The notes under the pieces: model-generated
Told to the model about the DNA's origin: nothing
Databases searched by the model: none
The model's input: the letters and a program-made list of their open reading frames with translations, nothing else
In this document: positions 32,273 to 42,512 of the stretch, one piece after another
Numbering within the stretch: the first letter of the stretch is position 1
Layout of the letters: every line of letters starts with the position of its first letter
Made by a program: the position numbers and the translations under genes
NCBI RefSeq assembly: GCF_009707515.1
Contig: NZ_WLYI01000024.1
Location: 1 to 64,000, forward strand
Length of the DNA stretch: 64,000 nucleotides
Reading direction: 5' to 3'
From: Pseudomonas karstica
Lineage (GTDB): Bacteria; Pseudomonadota; Gammaproteobacteria; Pseudomonadales; Pseudomonadaceae

Positions 32273-32770
32273 ATGACGATGGTAATGAATGCCTGCCCAA
32301 CCATGTTTCGCACCCCACCGCTCTCTGCGCCGCAAGCCGGTATGACGTTGATCGAGGTCCTGGTTTCGGTACTCATCCTCGCCGTTGGCTTGCTGGGTGC
32401 GGCGCTGATCCAACTCAAAGCGTTGAAGTACACCGACAGCTCAAGGATGACCAGTCAGGCCAGTTTCATTGCCTATGACATGCTGGACCGGATTCGCGCC
32501 AATTCGGGGGCTGACTACTCATGGGGACGGCTGGAGATTGCGCCGGCCAATACCGCGATGGCCAGTGTTCGCGACCTGGATCTGCATGATTTCGAGGCCA
32601 ATATCCTTGGCTTCGCCGGCGAGAGTGCCAAGGGCACGGTGTCCGCCAACCAGCGAGAAGTCACTATCAGTATCAGCTGGGATGACTCCCGCGCAGTAAA
32701 TGCCAGTGGCGCCCGGGAAACCTTCACGCTCACCAGCCGTATTGCAGTCGATCCGGGGGCATTGCCATGA
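32273..32770 (+). CDS. pilV: Type IV minor pilin PilV
   Basis: The 165-residue product has the prepilin motif QAG cut before MTLIEVLVSVLILAVGLLGAALIQLKALK, which is the PilV pattern. The body has segments such as SFIAYDMLDRIRANSGADY, typical of PilV. The start is uncertain: ATG 32273, 32282 and 32303 are in frame and none has a strong ribosome site. It overlaps pilW by 4 bp (ATGA). Confidence 0.85.
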   Translation: MTMVMNACPTMFRTPPLSAPQAGMTLIEVLVSVLILAVGLLGAALIQLKALKYTDSSRMTSQASFIAYDMLDRIRANSGADYSWGRLEIAPANTAMASVRDLDLHDFEANILGFAGESAKGTVSANQREVTISISWDDSRAVNASGARETFTLTSRIAVDPGALP

Positions 32771-33474
32771 ATCCTCGTGGTCATGGTTTTGGCATGGTCG
32801 AGATGTTGTTGGCATTGGCCCTCGGCCTGGTACTGATTATGGGGCTGGTCCAGGTAGCCCTCAGCGCACGTAGTACATATGCCAGTCAGAATGCATCTGT
32901 GTTGTTGCAGGATGATGCGCGGTTTGTCTTGGGCAAGCTGATTCAGGAAATTCGCTTGGCTGGCATGTTTGGTTGCCAGTCCATTGCATCAATCAGTAAT
33001 GCTCCGGCAGATTTCGCGCGGCCTGTTGGCTGGAGTATTTCAGGTGGCGCAAAGTCTCTGACGCTGGTGACTGCGGACGCTGGAAGCAGTGGTAGCAAAG
33101 CCGACTGGACGGTGCTCTCCGATTGCATCAGTACTGCCCAGGCTTATGCCGCAAGTGCTCCGGAGCCTGAGCCTGGGCAACTCCGCTTCCCTGTCCGAAA
33201 GCTGACGTACACCTTTGAAGACGGGCAACTGCGGCTCAGCACACCATCGGCTCTGGCCAAGTCGGTGCTGGTAGATAACGTGCGAGCATTCGACGTCAGT
33301 TTCGGGGTGGCGCAGAAGGTGGACTCAAGTGTCGTGACCGGATATGACTCCGCTCCCTCTGACGAAGCCTTGATACGTAGCGTGCGCCTCCTCCTGACGC
33401 TCCAGGATCCTGGGGGGCGGGTGAGGGACCAGACATACAGTGTCGTAGCGGCGCTACGTAATCGCCTGGAGTAG
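32767..33474 (+). CDS. pilW: Type IV minor pilin PilW
   Basis: The 235-residue product starts MNPRGHG, cut before FGMVEMLLALALGLVLIMGLVQVALSARSTY, with Glu5. The body has SVLLQDDARFVLGKLIQEIRLAGMFGC and a C-terminal pilin-like fold (VRAFDVSFGV, VRLLLTLQDPGGRVRDQTYS). It is coupled to pilV by the ATGA overlap, and pilX follows after 4 bp. Confidence 0.87.
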   Translation: MNPRGHGFGMVEMLLALALGLVLIMGLVQVALSARSTYASQNASVLLQDDARFVLGKLIQEIRLAGMFGCQSIASISNAPADFARPVGWSISGGAKSLTLVTADAGSSGSKADWTVLSDCISTAQAYAASAPEPEPGQLRFPVRKLTYTFEDGQLRLSTPSALAKSVLVDNVRAFDVSFGVAQKVDSSVVTGYDSAPSDEALIRSVRLLLTLQDPGGRVRDQTYSVVAALRNRLE

Positions 33475-33478
33475 CCCC

Positions 33479-34018
33479 ATGCGGCGACATCATTTTCGGC
33501 CTCAATCGTGGCAGGCGGGCATGGTTCTGCCCGTCAGCCTGGTGTTTTTGCTGTTGTTGGCGCTTATCGGGTTGTCTTCGATGCAGGGAGCAACCGTTCA
33601 GGAAAAGATCGCAGGCAGTGTCCGGCTGCGCAACCAGTCATTTCAAAGTGCCGAAAGTGGCTTGAGGTTGGGCGAATCAGCTGTGCAGTCTCCTGGGTTT
33701 GGTCTGCGGCGGTGCGGGACCATTGCGACTTGCGCTCCCCCGAATGAGTCCATTCGGGTGATAAGTCCAGGGCTGGATCCTTTGTCAGGGATTACCTGGA
33801 TAGGTACGCAGAGTGGTGTCTATGGCATTCAAAACCTGGGGCGCGGCGTCGGATTGGCGCATTTGCCACCTGAAACACCAGCAACGCTTTATCGGGTGAC
33901 GGCGGTTGGTATCAGTGGGCACTCGCGCACGGTATTAGAGACGGTGTATGCACGGGTGCTGCTGGACGGTGGGCAAGGTGTGCGATTCCGACGAATCCTG
34001 TGGCGACAACTTCAGTAG
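33479..34018 (+). CDS. pilX: Type IV minor pilin PilX
   Basis: The 179-residue product has a leader ending QAG before MVLPVSLVFLLLLALIGLSSM. Position 5 of the mature chain is not Glu, as in GspK-type tip pilins. The motif EKIAGSVRLRNQSFQSAESGLRLGE identifies the PilX family. pilE follows immediately, so the large adhesin gene pilY1 that normally lies here is missing. Confidence 0.85.
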   Translation: MRRHHFRPQSWQAGMVLPVSLVFLLLLALIGLSSMQGATVQEKIAGSVRLRNQSFQSAESGLRLGESAVQSPGFGLRRCGTIATCAPPNESIRVISPGLDPLSGITWIGTQSGVYGIQNLGRGVGLAHLPPETPATLYRVTAVGISGHSRTVLETVYARVLLDGGQGVRFRRILWRQLQ

Positions 34019-34030
34019 GTGAGCAACGAG

Positions 34031-34432
34031 ATGATTAGAGGCGGTAAAGGATTTACCTTGATTGAGTTATTGATCGCGCTGGCGATCATCGCCACTCTGG
34101 TCGGCATTGCCTACCCTAGGTATACCGGCCATGTGAAAAGGACATATCGCGCGGAAATAGTCGGGATGCTGACGGAGCAGGCCCAGCACCTTGAACGTTA
34201 TTACACGAAGAACGGCACTTTTATTGATGCGGGCGGCATCAGTGCGGGCAATGATCGCTATAGAATCGCGGTGACGCTGAACCTCCAGCATTTCAATCTG
34301 GTAGCGACTCCCATTATCGACTCAGTGATGATGGGTGATCCTTGTGGCGACTTCAGCCTGAGCAGCAGCGGTGAGCGAAGCAATCCGGGGTCTGCACCCG
34401 ATATGTCGCGAAAGGCGTGCTGGGGGCAATGA
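34031..34432 (+). CDS. pilE: Type IV minor pilin PilE
   Basis: The 133-residue product has the leader MIRGGKG cut before FTLIELLIALAIIATLVGIAYPRYTGHV. The GTG at 34019 is in frame, but ATG 34031 has GGTGAG about 7 nt before it. The body TYRAEIVGMLTEQAQHLERYYTKNGTF is typical of PilE. Two Cys (DPCGDF, KACWGQ) flank the C-terminal D-region. It lies directly between pilX and thiO. Confidence 0.87.
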   Translation: MIRGGKGFTLIELLIALAIIATLVGIAYPRYTGHVKRTYRAEIVGMLTEQAQHLERYYTKNGTFIDAGGISAGNDRYRIAVTLNLQHFNLVATPIIDSVMMGDPCGDFSLSSSGERSNPGSAPDMSRKACWGQ

Positions 34433-34494
34433 TGAGGATCGTGAACGACTGGACGCCGGGTGTGTTCTTTTCTTTTTATCGGCTGGATCGAAAG

Positions 34495-35598
34495 ATGGCT
34501 AATCAGCAACAGCAAGTAGTGGTTGTCGGCGCAGGGGTGATCGGCCTATTGACGGCATTCAATCTGGCAAGCCAGGGGCGGGCGGTGATACTGCTGGAGC
34601 GTTCGGCGGTGGGGCAGGAGTCTTCCTGGGCTGGTGGTGGCATTGTCTCGCCGCTCTATCCATGGCGCTACAGTCCTGCGGTTACCGCTCTGGCGCATTG
34701 GTCCCAGGATTTTTACCCGCAGTTGGGCGAGCGCTTGTTCGCTGCGACCGGGATCGATCCAGAAGTTCATACCACCGGCCTATATTGGTTGGACCTGGAT
34801 GATGAAGCTGACGCGCTTGCCTGGGCTGCGCGCGAAGGTCGGCCATTGAGCAAGGTGGATGTTTCTGCTGCCCATGATGCGGTTCCCGTGTTGGGTTCAG
34901 GGTTCTCCCAGGCCATTTACATGGCTGATGTCGCCAACGTACGCAATCCACGGCTGGTTAAATCCCTCAAGGCCGCCTTGTTGGCGTTGCCTGGCGTGAC
35001 CGTCCATGAACAGTGCGCTGTAAAGGGCTTTATCCAGGAGAGTGGAAGGGTTGTTGGTGTAAATACGGCACTTGGTCCGATCCATGGCGATCACGTGGTG
35101 CTCGCCGCCGGGGCCTGGAGTGGTGAGTTGCTGGGTAGCCTGGGGTTGGCGTTGCCCGTGGAGCCGGTCAAGGGCCAGATGATTTTGTACAAATGTGCTT
35201 CGGACTTTTTGTCGAGCATGGTCTTGGCCAAAGGCCGCTACGCGATTCCCCGGCGGGATGGGCATATTCTGATTGGCAGCACCTTGGAACATGAAGGCTT
35301 TGACAAGACGCCTACCGAACGAGCCCTGGAAAGCTTGAAAGCCTCGGCTGTGGAGCTGATTCCGGCTCTGGCGGATGCGCAGGTGGTGGGGCATTGGGCC
35401 GGGCTGCGGCCTGGATCGCCTGAAGGCATTCCGTATATCGGTAAAGTGCCAGGGTTTGATGGCTTGTGGCTCAATTGCGGGCATTACCGCAATGGCCTGG
35501 TTCTGGCACCCGCATCCTGTCAGTTGTTTGTCGATTTGTTGCTGGAGCGTGAGCCCATCATTGATCCGACGCCTTATGTGCCGGCGGGACGGATTTAG
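34495..35598 (+). CDS. thiO: FAD-dependent glycine oxidase ThiO
   Basis: ThiO oxidises glycine to the imine for thiazole synthesis in the thiamine pathway. The 367-residue product has an N-terminal FAD site (VVVVGAGVIGLLTAFNLASQG), the conserved SSWAGGGIVSPLYPWRY and a C-terminal GHYRNGLVLAPAS. ATG 34495 is chosen; an in-frame ATG 78 bp upstream overlaps pilE. In P. aeruginosa pilS and pilR separate this gene from bamD, but here they do not. Confidence 0.87.
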   Translation: MANQQQQVVVVGAGVIGLLTAFNLASQGRAVILLERSAVGQESSWAGGGIVSPLYPWRYSPAVTALAHWSQDFYPQLGERLFAATGIDPEVHTTGLYWLDLDDEADALAWAAREGRPLSKVDVSAAHDAVPVLGSGFSQAIYMADVANVRNPRLVKSLKAALLALPGVTVHEQCAVKGFIQESGRVVGVNTALGPIHGDHVVLAAGAWSGELLGSLGLALPVEPVKGQMILYKCASDFLSSMVLAKGRYAIPRRDGHILIGSTLEHEGFDKTPTERALESLKASAVELIPALADAQVVGHWAGLRPGSPEGIPYIGKVPGFDGLWLNCGHYRNGLVLAPASCQLFVDLLLEREPIIDPTPYVPAGRI

Positions 35599-35621
35599 CG
35601 GGGGCGCGCATCTGCATGCGA

Positions 35622-35858
35622 CTACTGGCGCTCGGTGGGTGTTGGCCCCAGCTCAAGATGTGCTGGTGTGCAATACCATTCCTGGCGCGAGCCCAAGGCG
35701 CGATCCTGGGGTATATGCACGCCACAGTGAGCACAACGGACCATCGGGGTGGCTCCCGGCTCGCTGGGCCGTTGTTGTGCTTGTGCCGAACGCTTGGATT
35801 TGCGCCAGAGCCATACGACGACGGTAATCGGGACAATCCAGAATAGTAAACTAACCAT
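35622..35858 (-). CDS. PP0621 family protein
   Basis: The 78-residue product has one N-terminal membrane helix (MVSLLFWIVPITVVVWLWRK), a basic linker, and a small cysteine motif (MVRCAHCGVHIPQDRALGSRQEWYCTPAH) that may bind zinc. This layout matches the short Pseudomonas proteins named PP0621 family. The function is unknown. It is convergent with thiO. Confidence 0.75.
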   Translation of the reverse strand: MVSLLFWIVPITVVVWLWRKSKRSAQAQQRPSEPGATPMVRCAHCGVHIPQDRALGSRQEWYCTPAHLELGPTPTERQ

Positions 35859-35925
35859 GGTAAGCAGCTTCTCGACAAGGAATGCGGCAGTTTAGCCAAG
35901 GACGTGGCAGGCGCACAGCGGAATT

Positions 35926-35957
35926 AAAAAGGGAGCTCCGTGAGGGGCTCCCTTTTT
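35926..35957 (-). terminator. Intrinsic terminator of bamD
   Basis: The stem AAAAAGGGAGC/GGCTCCCTTTTT has A and T runs on both sides, so it can work on either strand. It lies 18 bp past the bamD stop on the minus strand. Confidence 0.85.
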
Positions 35958-35974
35958 GTACTGCAATTAAGCAA

Positions 35975-37000
35975 TCAGTCAAAAACACCGAAGGTCATGT
36001 AGCTGAACCACGAGCGGTCTTCATTATTGCCTAGCGCTTCAGGAGCCTGTTCTTCGATCACGTCTCCGTTCTCGTCATGAGGCTTGAGGTCCGAAGGAAT
36101 GGCATCCTTGGCATCCTGGTACTGCTTGATCACGTCCTGATTGGCGCGGGTTTCGCCCGGCGGCAGGGGGGGGCGGGATTCGATCAGGCCCAGGGTGTAC
36201 TTGCTCAGCCATGAGCGGTTGTCCGCCTCGGCAACGGTGGGTACAAACTGGCCGTCTTTCAGGCTTGGGTGATCCGGGTAGTTGAGTTTCAAGGTCTCCA
36301 GGCTGGTTTCAGCCAGGGTATCCAGGTGCAGGCGCTGGTAGGCCTCGGTCATCACGGCCAGGCCGTCGCCCACCGATGGAGTTTCCTGGAAGTTCTCCAC
36401 CACATAACGACCACGGTTGGCGGCCGCTACATAGGCCTGACGGGTCAGGTAATAGTGGGCTACGTGGATTTCGTAGGAAGCCAGCAGATTGCGCAGGTAG
36501 ATCATGCGCTGCTTGGCGTCTGGTGCGTAGCGGCTATTGGGGTAGCGGCTGGTCAACTGGGCGAACTCGTTGTAGGAGTCACGCGCAGCGCCTGGGTCAC
36601 GCTTGGTCATGTCCAGCGGCAGGAAGCGCGCCAGCAGGCCAACGTCCTGGTCAAACGAGGTCAGGCCCTTGAGGTAGTAGGCATAGTCCACGTTCGGGTG
36701 CTGTGGGTGCAGGCGGATAAAACGCTCGGCGGCGGACTTGGCAGCTTCCGGCTCGGCGTTCTTGTAGTTGGCGTAGATCAGCTCGAGTTGGGCCTGGTCG
36801 GCGTAGCGGCCGAACGGATACCGCGACTCCAGTGCCTTGAGCTTGGTCGTGGCACTGGTGTAGCTATTGTTGTCCAGGTCGGTCTGGGCTTGTTGGTACA
36901 GCTCGACCTCGCTCAGGTTTTCGTCGACGACTTCCTTTGTTGACGAGCAAGCAGCAGTCATGGCGAGGATGGCGATCAGCAGCAGGTGTTTCACTTGCAT
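35975..37000 (-). CDS. bamD: Outer-membrane assembly lipoprotein BamD
   Basis: BamD is the essential lipoprotein of the BAM complex that inserts outer-membrane proteins. The 341-residue product has a lipoprotein signal (MQVKHLLLIAILAMTAAC) and a TPR array (ELYQQAQTDLDNNSYTSATTKLKALESRYPFGRYADQAQLELIY and following). The frame is open 84 bp further upstream, but ATG 37000 gives the lipoprotein start. It is divergent from rluD, the conserved order. Confidence 0.95.
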   Translation of the reverse strand: MQVKHLLLIAILAMTAACSSTKEVVDENLSEVELYQQAQTDLDNNSYTSATTKLKALESRYPFGRYADQAQLELIYANYKNAEPEAAKSAAERFIRLHPQHPNVDYAYYLKGLTSFDQDVGLLARFLPLDMTKRDPGAARDSYNEFAQLTSRYPNSRYAPDAKQRMIYLRNLLASYEIHVAHYYLTRQAYVAAANRGRYVVENFQETPSVGDGLAVMTEAYQRLHLDTLAETSLETLKLNYPDHPSLKDGQFVPTVAEADNRSWLSKYTLGLIESRPPLPPGETRANQDVIKQYQDAKDAIPSDLKPHDENGDVIEEQAPEALGNNEDRSWFSYMTFGVFD

Positions 37001-37149
37001 GGCGGCTTGCGTCCCTATGACGGCCGCTGTCTTGGGCGGGGCCGTCCTGTTATGATGAGCGCCCCGTTGAAAGCCTCGGGGCAAAAGACGCCGTATTTAA
37101 CCACAAGCGCGCAGCCGAAACCAAAGGCTGTGCCACGCCTAGTCTGAGC

Positions 37150-38112
37150 ATGTCCGATAAAATTGAACTTCGCGCAGAGGTGCCGTCCGAATTGGGCGGC
37201 CAACGCCTCGATCAAGTCGCCGCACAATTATTCGCTGAGCACTCGCGCTCGCGCCTTTCCGCCTGGATCAAAGACGGCCGCCTGACTGTGGATGGAGCGG
37301 TTATCCGCCCGCGAGACATAGTCCATGGCGGTGCGATTCTTGAGCTGACTGCCGAGCAGGAAGCCCAGGGAGAATGGATTGCCCAGGACATCGAGCTGGA
37401 CATCGTCTATGAGGATGACGACATCCTGGTGATCAACAAACCCGCAGGCCTGGTGGTTCACCCGGCGGCCGGGCACGCTGATGGCACCTTGCTCAATGCC
37501 TTGTTACACCATGTGCCGGACATCATCAATGTCCCGCGCTGCGGCATCGTCCACCGCCTGGACAAGGACACCACCGGTCTGATGGTGGTGGCCAAGACCA
37601 TCCAGGCGCAGACGCAGTTGGTCACACAACTGCAGAGTCGCAGCGTCAGCCGGATCTACGAATGCATCGTGATCGGTGTGGTAGTGGCGGGGGGCAAGAT
37701 CAATGCCCCTATCGGTCGCCACGGCCAGCAGCGGCAGCGCATGGCGGTCATGGAAGGCGGCAAGCAGGCCGTCAGCCACTATCGTGTGCTGGAGCGTTTC
37801 CGTTCCCACACTCACGTGCGGGTCAAGTTGGAAACCGGTCGTACCCACCAGATTCGGGTGCACATGGCGCACATCAACTTCCCGTTGGTCGGAGATCCGG
37901 CCTATGGCGGCCGCTTCCGTATTCCGCCAGCGGCCAGTGCAACCATGGTTGAGTCCCTGAAGACTTTCCCGCGTCAGGCACTGCATGCGCGCTTCCTGGA
38001 GCTGGATCATCCGACGAGCGGTAAGCGGATGAGTTGGGAATCACCTCTTCCAGACGATTTTGTCTGGTTGTTGTCGCTGCTCAAGCAAGATCGCGAGGCT
38101 TTTGTCGGATGA
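37150..38112 (+). CDS. rluD: 23S rRNA pseudouridine synthase RluD
   Basis: RluD makes pseudouridines 1911, 1915 and 1917 in helix 69 of 23S rRNA. The 320-residue product has an N-terminal S4 domain (GQRLDQVAAQLFAEHSRSRLSAWIKDGRLTVDG) and the catalytic Asp motif HRLDKDTTGLMVVAKT. It is divergent from bamD and overlaps pgeF by 4 bp (ATGA), so the two are coupled. Confidence 0.95.
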   Translation: MSDKIELRAEVPSELGGQRLDQVAAQLFAEHSRSRLSAWIKDGRLTVDGAVIRPRDIVHGGAILELTAEQEAQGEWIAQDIELDIVYEDDDILVINKPAGLVVHPAAGHADGTLLNALLHHVPDIINVPRCGIVHRLDKDTTGLMVVAKTIQAQTQLVTQLQSRSVSRIYECIVIGVVVAGGKINAPIGRHGQQRQRMAVMEGGKQAVSHYRVLERFRSHTHVRVKLETGRTHQIRVHMAHINFPLVGDPAYGGRFRIPPAASATMVESLKTFPRQALHARFLELDHPTSGKRMSWESPLPDDFVWLLSLLKQDREAFVG

Positions 38113-38834
38113 ATGACTGGCTGACTCCTGACTGGCCTGCGCCGGCTGGGGTCAAGGCCTGTGTCACTACTCGCGCGGGCGGCGTCAGTCTGGGGTCGTT
38201 CGACAGCCTCAATCTGGGCGATCATGTCGAGGACAGCCTTGATGCTGTCCTTGAGAATCGTCGACGCCTCAGCGATGCCCTCCATATTCAGCCAGCCTGG
38301 CTGCGCCAAATCCATGGTGTGACGGTGGTCGAGGCCGACCCTGGCCGGATTGCCGAAGCCGATGGCAGTTGGACGAGCACTCCAGGCATCGCTTGCACGG
38401 CGATGACGGCCGATTGCTTGCCTGTCCTGTTTTGCAACCGGGCGGGCACTCGCGTCGCGGCAGCCCATGCCGGTTGGCGTGGTTTGGCCGCCGGGGTGCT
38501 GGAGGCCACCGTCGAAAGCCTGGATGTTGAGCCTGCCGAGGTACTGGTCTGGCTGGGTCCTGCCATAGGCCCGCAAGCTTTTGAAGTCGGCCCGGAAGTG
38601 CGTGAGGTCTTCATGCAACAACTGTTGGTAACAGCCGAAGCCTTCGTCCCCAGCCAGAACCCGGGCAAGTTCATGGCCGACATTTACCAGTTGGCCCGTC
38701 TGCGCCTTGCCGAGCGCGGTATCACAGCGGTTTATGGTGGCGGCTTTTGCACCGTGACCGATCCCCGCTTCTATTCTTACCGTCGCAGTCCTCTCACCGG
38801 TCGGTTTGCCTCCCTTATCTGGCTGGAACGCTAG
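38109..38834 (+). CDS. pgeF: Peptidoglycan editing factor/purine nucleoside phosphorylase family (YfiH)
   Basis: The 241-residue product is of the YfiH (DUF152, multicopper polyphenol oxidase-like) family, reported in E. coli to remove wrongly incorporated UDP-MurNAc-Ser precursors. The metal ligands are visible: QIHGVTVV (His), TADCLPVLF (Cys) and AAHAGWRGLAAGV (His). ATG 38109 overlaps the rluD stop. clpB follows after 154 bp with its own promoter. Confidence 0.92.
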   Translation: MNDWLTPDWPAPAGVKACVTTRAGGVSLGSFDSLNLGDHVEDSLDAVLENRRRLSDALHIQPAWLRQIHGVTVVEADPGRIAEADGSWTSTPGIACTAMTADCLPVLFCNRAGTRVAAAHAGWRGLAAGVLEATVESLDVEPAEVLVWLGPAIGPQAFEVGPEVREVFMQQLLVTAEAFVPSQNPGKFMADIYQLARLRLAERGITAVYGGGFCTVTDPRFYSYRRSPLTGRFASLIWLER

Positions 38835-38864
38835 GCTCCCCTGATCTGCGTCAACTGTCAGTAG

Positions 38865-38892
38865 CTTGAATCTTCCAGAATCGGCCGCATCT
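38865..38892 (+). promoter_or_regulatory. Heat-shock (sigma-32) promoter of clpB
   Basis: CTTGAA (38865-38870) and CCGCATCT (38885-38892) are 14 bp apart. They match the sigma-32 consensus CTTGAA-N13/14-CCCCATNT with one mismatch. It lies about 100 bp before clpB, a known heat-shock gene. Confidence 0.75.
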
Positions 38893-38929
38893 ATAGGGGT
38901 ATCTGGCAGGTTTCTTCATTCAGGATGCG

Positions 38930-38957
38930 TTACTCGCGAGCAAGCTCGCTCGCACAT
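38930..38957. repeat. Single REP arm in the clpB leader
   Basis: TTACTCGCGAGCAAGCTCGCTCGCACATAG contains one arm of the TGTAGGAGCGAGC family. It can form a small hairpin (GCGAGC/GCTCGC) in the leader between the clpB promoter and its ribosome site (AAAAGGAAGG). Confidence 0.65.
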
Positions 38958-38988
38958 AGCTCCGGCCTGCTCAAAAGGAAGGTGACTA

Positions 38989-41553
<2,565 letters not shown>

Positions 41554-41606
41554 GCCCTGGCTGTACCGCTACAAGAAGAGGCCCCGCATTGCGGGCAATG
41601 TCACTA

Positions 41607-41707
41607 CTGTAGGAGCGAGCTTGCTCGCGAAAAATGTCAGCGATAACGTGTGCATCCTGGATGAACGCATCGCCTATGAGTTCTTCGGGTTCAAGCTCGC
41701 TCCTACA
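41607..41707. repeat. REP doublet, TGTAGGAGCGAGC family
   Basis: The ends CTGTAGGAGCGAGC and GCTCGCTCCTACA are inverted repeats. The loop contains CAGCGATAACGTG and CATCCTGGATGAACGCAT, the latter with its own hairpin. It is the fullest copy of this family beside the one at 17342. Confidence 0.85.
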
Positions 41708-41886
41708 AAAAACCTTAACTGAACAGCATTGCCTGCATTGCGGGGTATTTTTTTCGATAGGGCGTTGAACTGTAAGGCAAAGGCTTGTAAAGTGCGCCCC
41801 GCAGCAACGTCAGCCCAACGGTTTCTTCTCCCCAAGAAGAAACCTGAAAGAAGCGCAAATCATTGTCTTAAAAGCAATTTAAAGGG

Positions 41887-41914
41887 TTGACAGGGGTTTT
41901 TAAAATTGTAGAAT
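41887..41914 (+). promoter_or_regulatory. Sigma-70 promoter of the tRNA cluster
   Basis: TTGACA (41887-41892) and TAGAAT (41909-41914) are 16 bp apart and followed by the GC-rich discriminator AGCGCGCC, the pattern of stringently controlled stable-RNA promoters. The first tRNA begins about 80 nt downstream. Confidence 0.75.
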
Positions 41915-42001
41915 AGCGCGCCTCAGACACGCGAACGTAGTGATACGTAAGGGTTGAAGAGAAGGTAACAAGCAATAAAGTTGTACTTTGAAATATGTAG
42001 T

Positions 42002-42077
42002 TCCGTGATAGCTCAGTCGGTAGAGCAAATGACTGTTAATCATTGGGTCCCAGGTTCGAGTCCTGGTCACGGAGCCA
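42002..42077 (+). tRNA. tRNA-Asn (GTT)
   Basis: This 76-nt gene has a 7-bp acceptor stem TCCGTGA/TCACGGA, D arm GCTCAGTCGGTAGAGC, anticodon GTT at 42035-42037, T loop TTCGAGT and an encoded CCA end. It is the first gene of the cluster. Confidence 0.97.
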
Positions 42078-42084
42078 ATTTCAA

Positions 42085-42167
42085 ACCGGGGTATAGCGCA
42101 GTCCGGTAGCGCGCCTGCTTTGGGAGCAGGATGTCAGGAGTTCGAATCCCCTTACCCCGACCATATT
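42085..42167 (+). repeat. Direct repeat, copy 1 (83 bp, contains tRNA-Pro)
   Basis: These 83 bp recur without change at 42339-42421. The repeat is 2 bp longer than the tRNA-Pro gene at its 5' side and 4 bp longer at its 3' side. The period is 254 bp and encloses tRNA-Lys and a terminator. Confidence 0.9.
42087..42163 (+). tRNA. tRNA-Pro (TGG), copy 1
   Basis: This 77-nt gene has acceptor stem CGGGGTA/TACCCCG, anticodon TGG at 42121-42123, T loop TTCGAAT and an encoded CCA. It is identical to the copy at 42341. Confidence 0.97.
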
Positions 42168-42168
42168 T

Positions 42169-42244
42169 GGGTCGTTAGCTCAGTTGGTAGAGCAGTTGGC
42201 TTTTAACCAATTGGTCGTAGGTTCGAATCCCACACGACCCACCA
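42169..42244 (+). tRNA. tRNA-Lys (TTT)
   Basis: This 76-nt gene has acceptor stem GGGTCGT/ACGACCC, anticodon TTT at 42202-42204 and an encoded CCA. It lies between the two tRNA-Pro copies. Confidence 0.97.
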
Positions 42245-42308
42245 TTTTTGAGACCAGCCAAGGCTGGAATCGAATCTTAAGATCAGAGGCCAAAAGCACT
42301 GATCGAAG

Positions 42309-42338
42309 AAGGCGACTTGAAAAGGTCGCCTTTTTTTT
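42309..42338 (+). terminator. Intrinsic terminator between tRNA-Lys and the second tRNA-Pro
   Basis: The stem AAGGCGAC/GTCGCCTT with a short loop is followed by eight T. It ends 2 bp before the second tRNA-Pro gene, so that gene depends on read-through or on a promoter I cannot see. Confidence 0.9.
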
Positions 42339-42421
42339 ACCGGGGTATAGCGCAGTCCGGTAGCGCGCCTGCTTTGGGAGCAGGATGTCAGGAGTTCGAA
42401 TCCCCTTACCCCGACCATATT
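42339..42421 (+). repeat. Direct repeat, copy 2 (83 bp, contains tRNA-Pro)
   Basis: This is identical to 42085-42167. It starts right after the T run of the internal terminator and ends before the second terminator. Confidence 0.9.
42341..42417 (+). tRNA. tRNA-Pro (TGG), copy 2
   Basis: This is an exact copy of the gene at 42087-42163, with an encoded CCA. It is flanked on both sides by intrinsic terminators. Confidence 0.96.
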
Positions 42422-42459
42422 AAAAATCCTCGTATCGAAAGATACGGGGATTTTTTTTG
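42422..42459 (+). terminator. Terminator after the tRNA cluster
   Basis: The long stem AAAATCCTCGTATC/GATACGGGGATTTT with loop GAAA is followed by T residues. It also has an A run before it and can act toward ndh in the opposite direction. Confidence 0.9.
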
Positions 42460-42470
42460 TCTTTTGAAAC

Positions 42471-42501
42471 TGATCGTTCCCACGCAGCGTGGGAGCGATC
42501 A
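42471..42501. repeat. Imperfect palindrome of the TTCCCACGC family
   Basis: TGATCGTTCCCACGC faces GCGTGGGAGCGATCA across one base, with one mismatch. It uses the same arm as the repeats near 6031 and 8283. It lies between the tRNA terminator and the end of ndh. Confidence 0.7.
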
Positions 42502-42512
42502 GAGGTCAGAGA

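Larger units (their letters stand above)
41554..42001. other. Intergenic region between clpB and the tRNA cluster
   Basis: No coding sequence is supported in these 448 bp. They hold a small GC palindrome just after clpB (GCCCCGCATTGCGGGC, 41581), a REP doublet, and the tRNA promoter with its AT-rich leader. Confidence 0.8.

Noticed and set aside
34417..34494. Longer thiO starting inside pilE
   Set aside because: The extra 26 residues precede the FAD-binding strand, which normally lies at the very N-terminus; ATG 34495 fits the family.
42203..42418. Minus-strand open frame across the tRNA genes
   Set aside because: It covers tRNA-Lys, a terminator and tRNA-Pro on the other strand; it is a known kind of false protein call.
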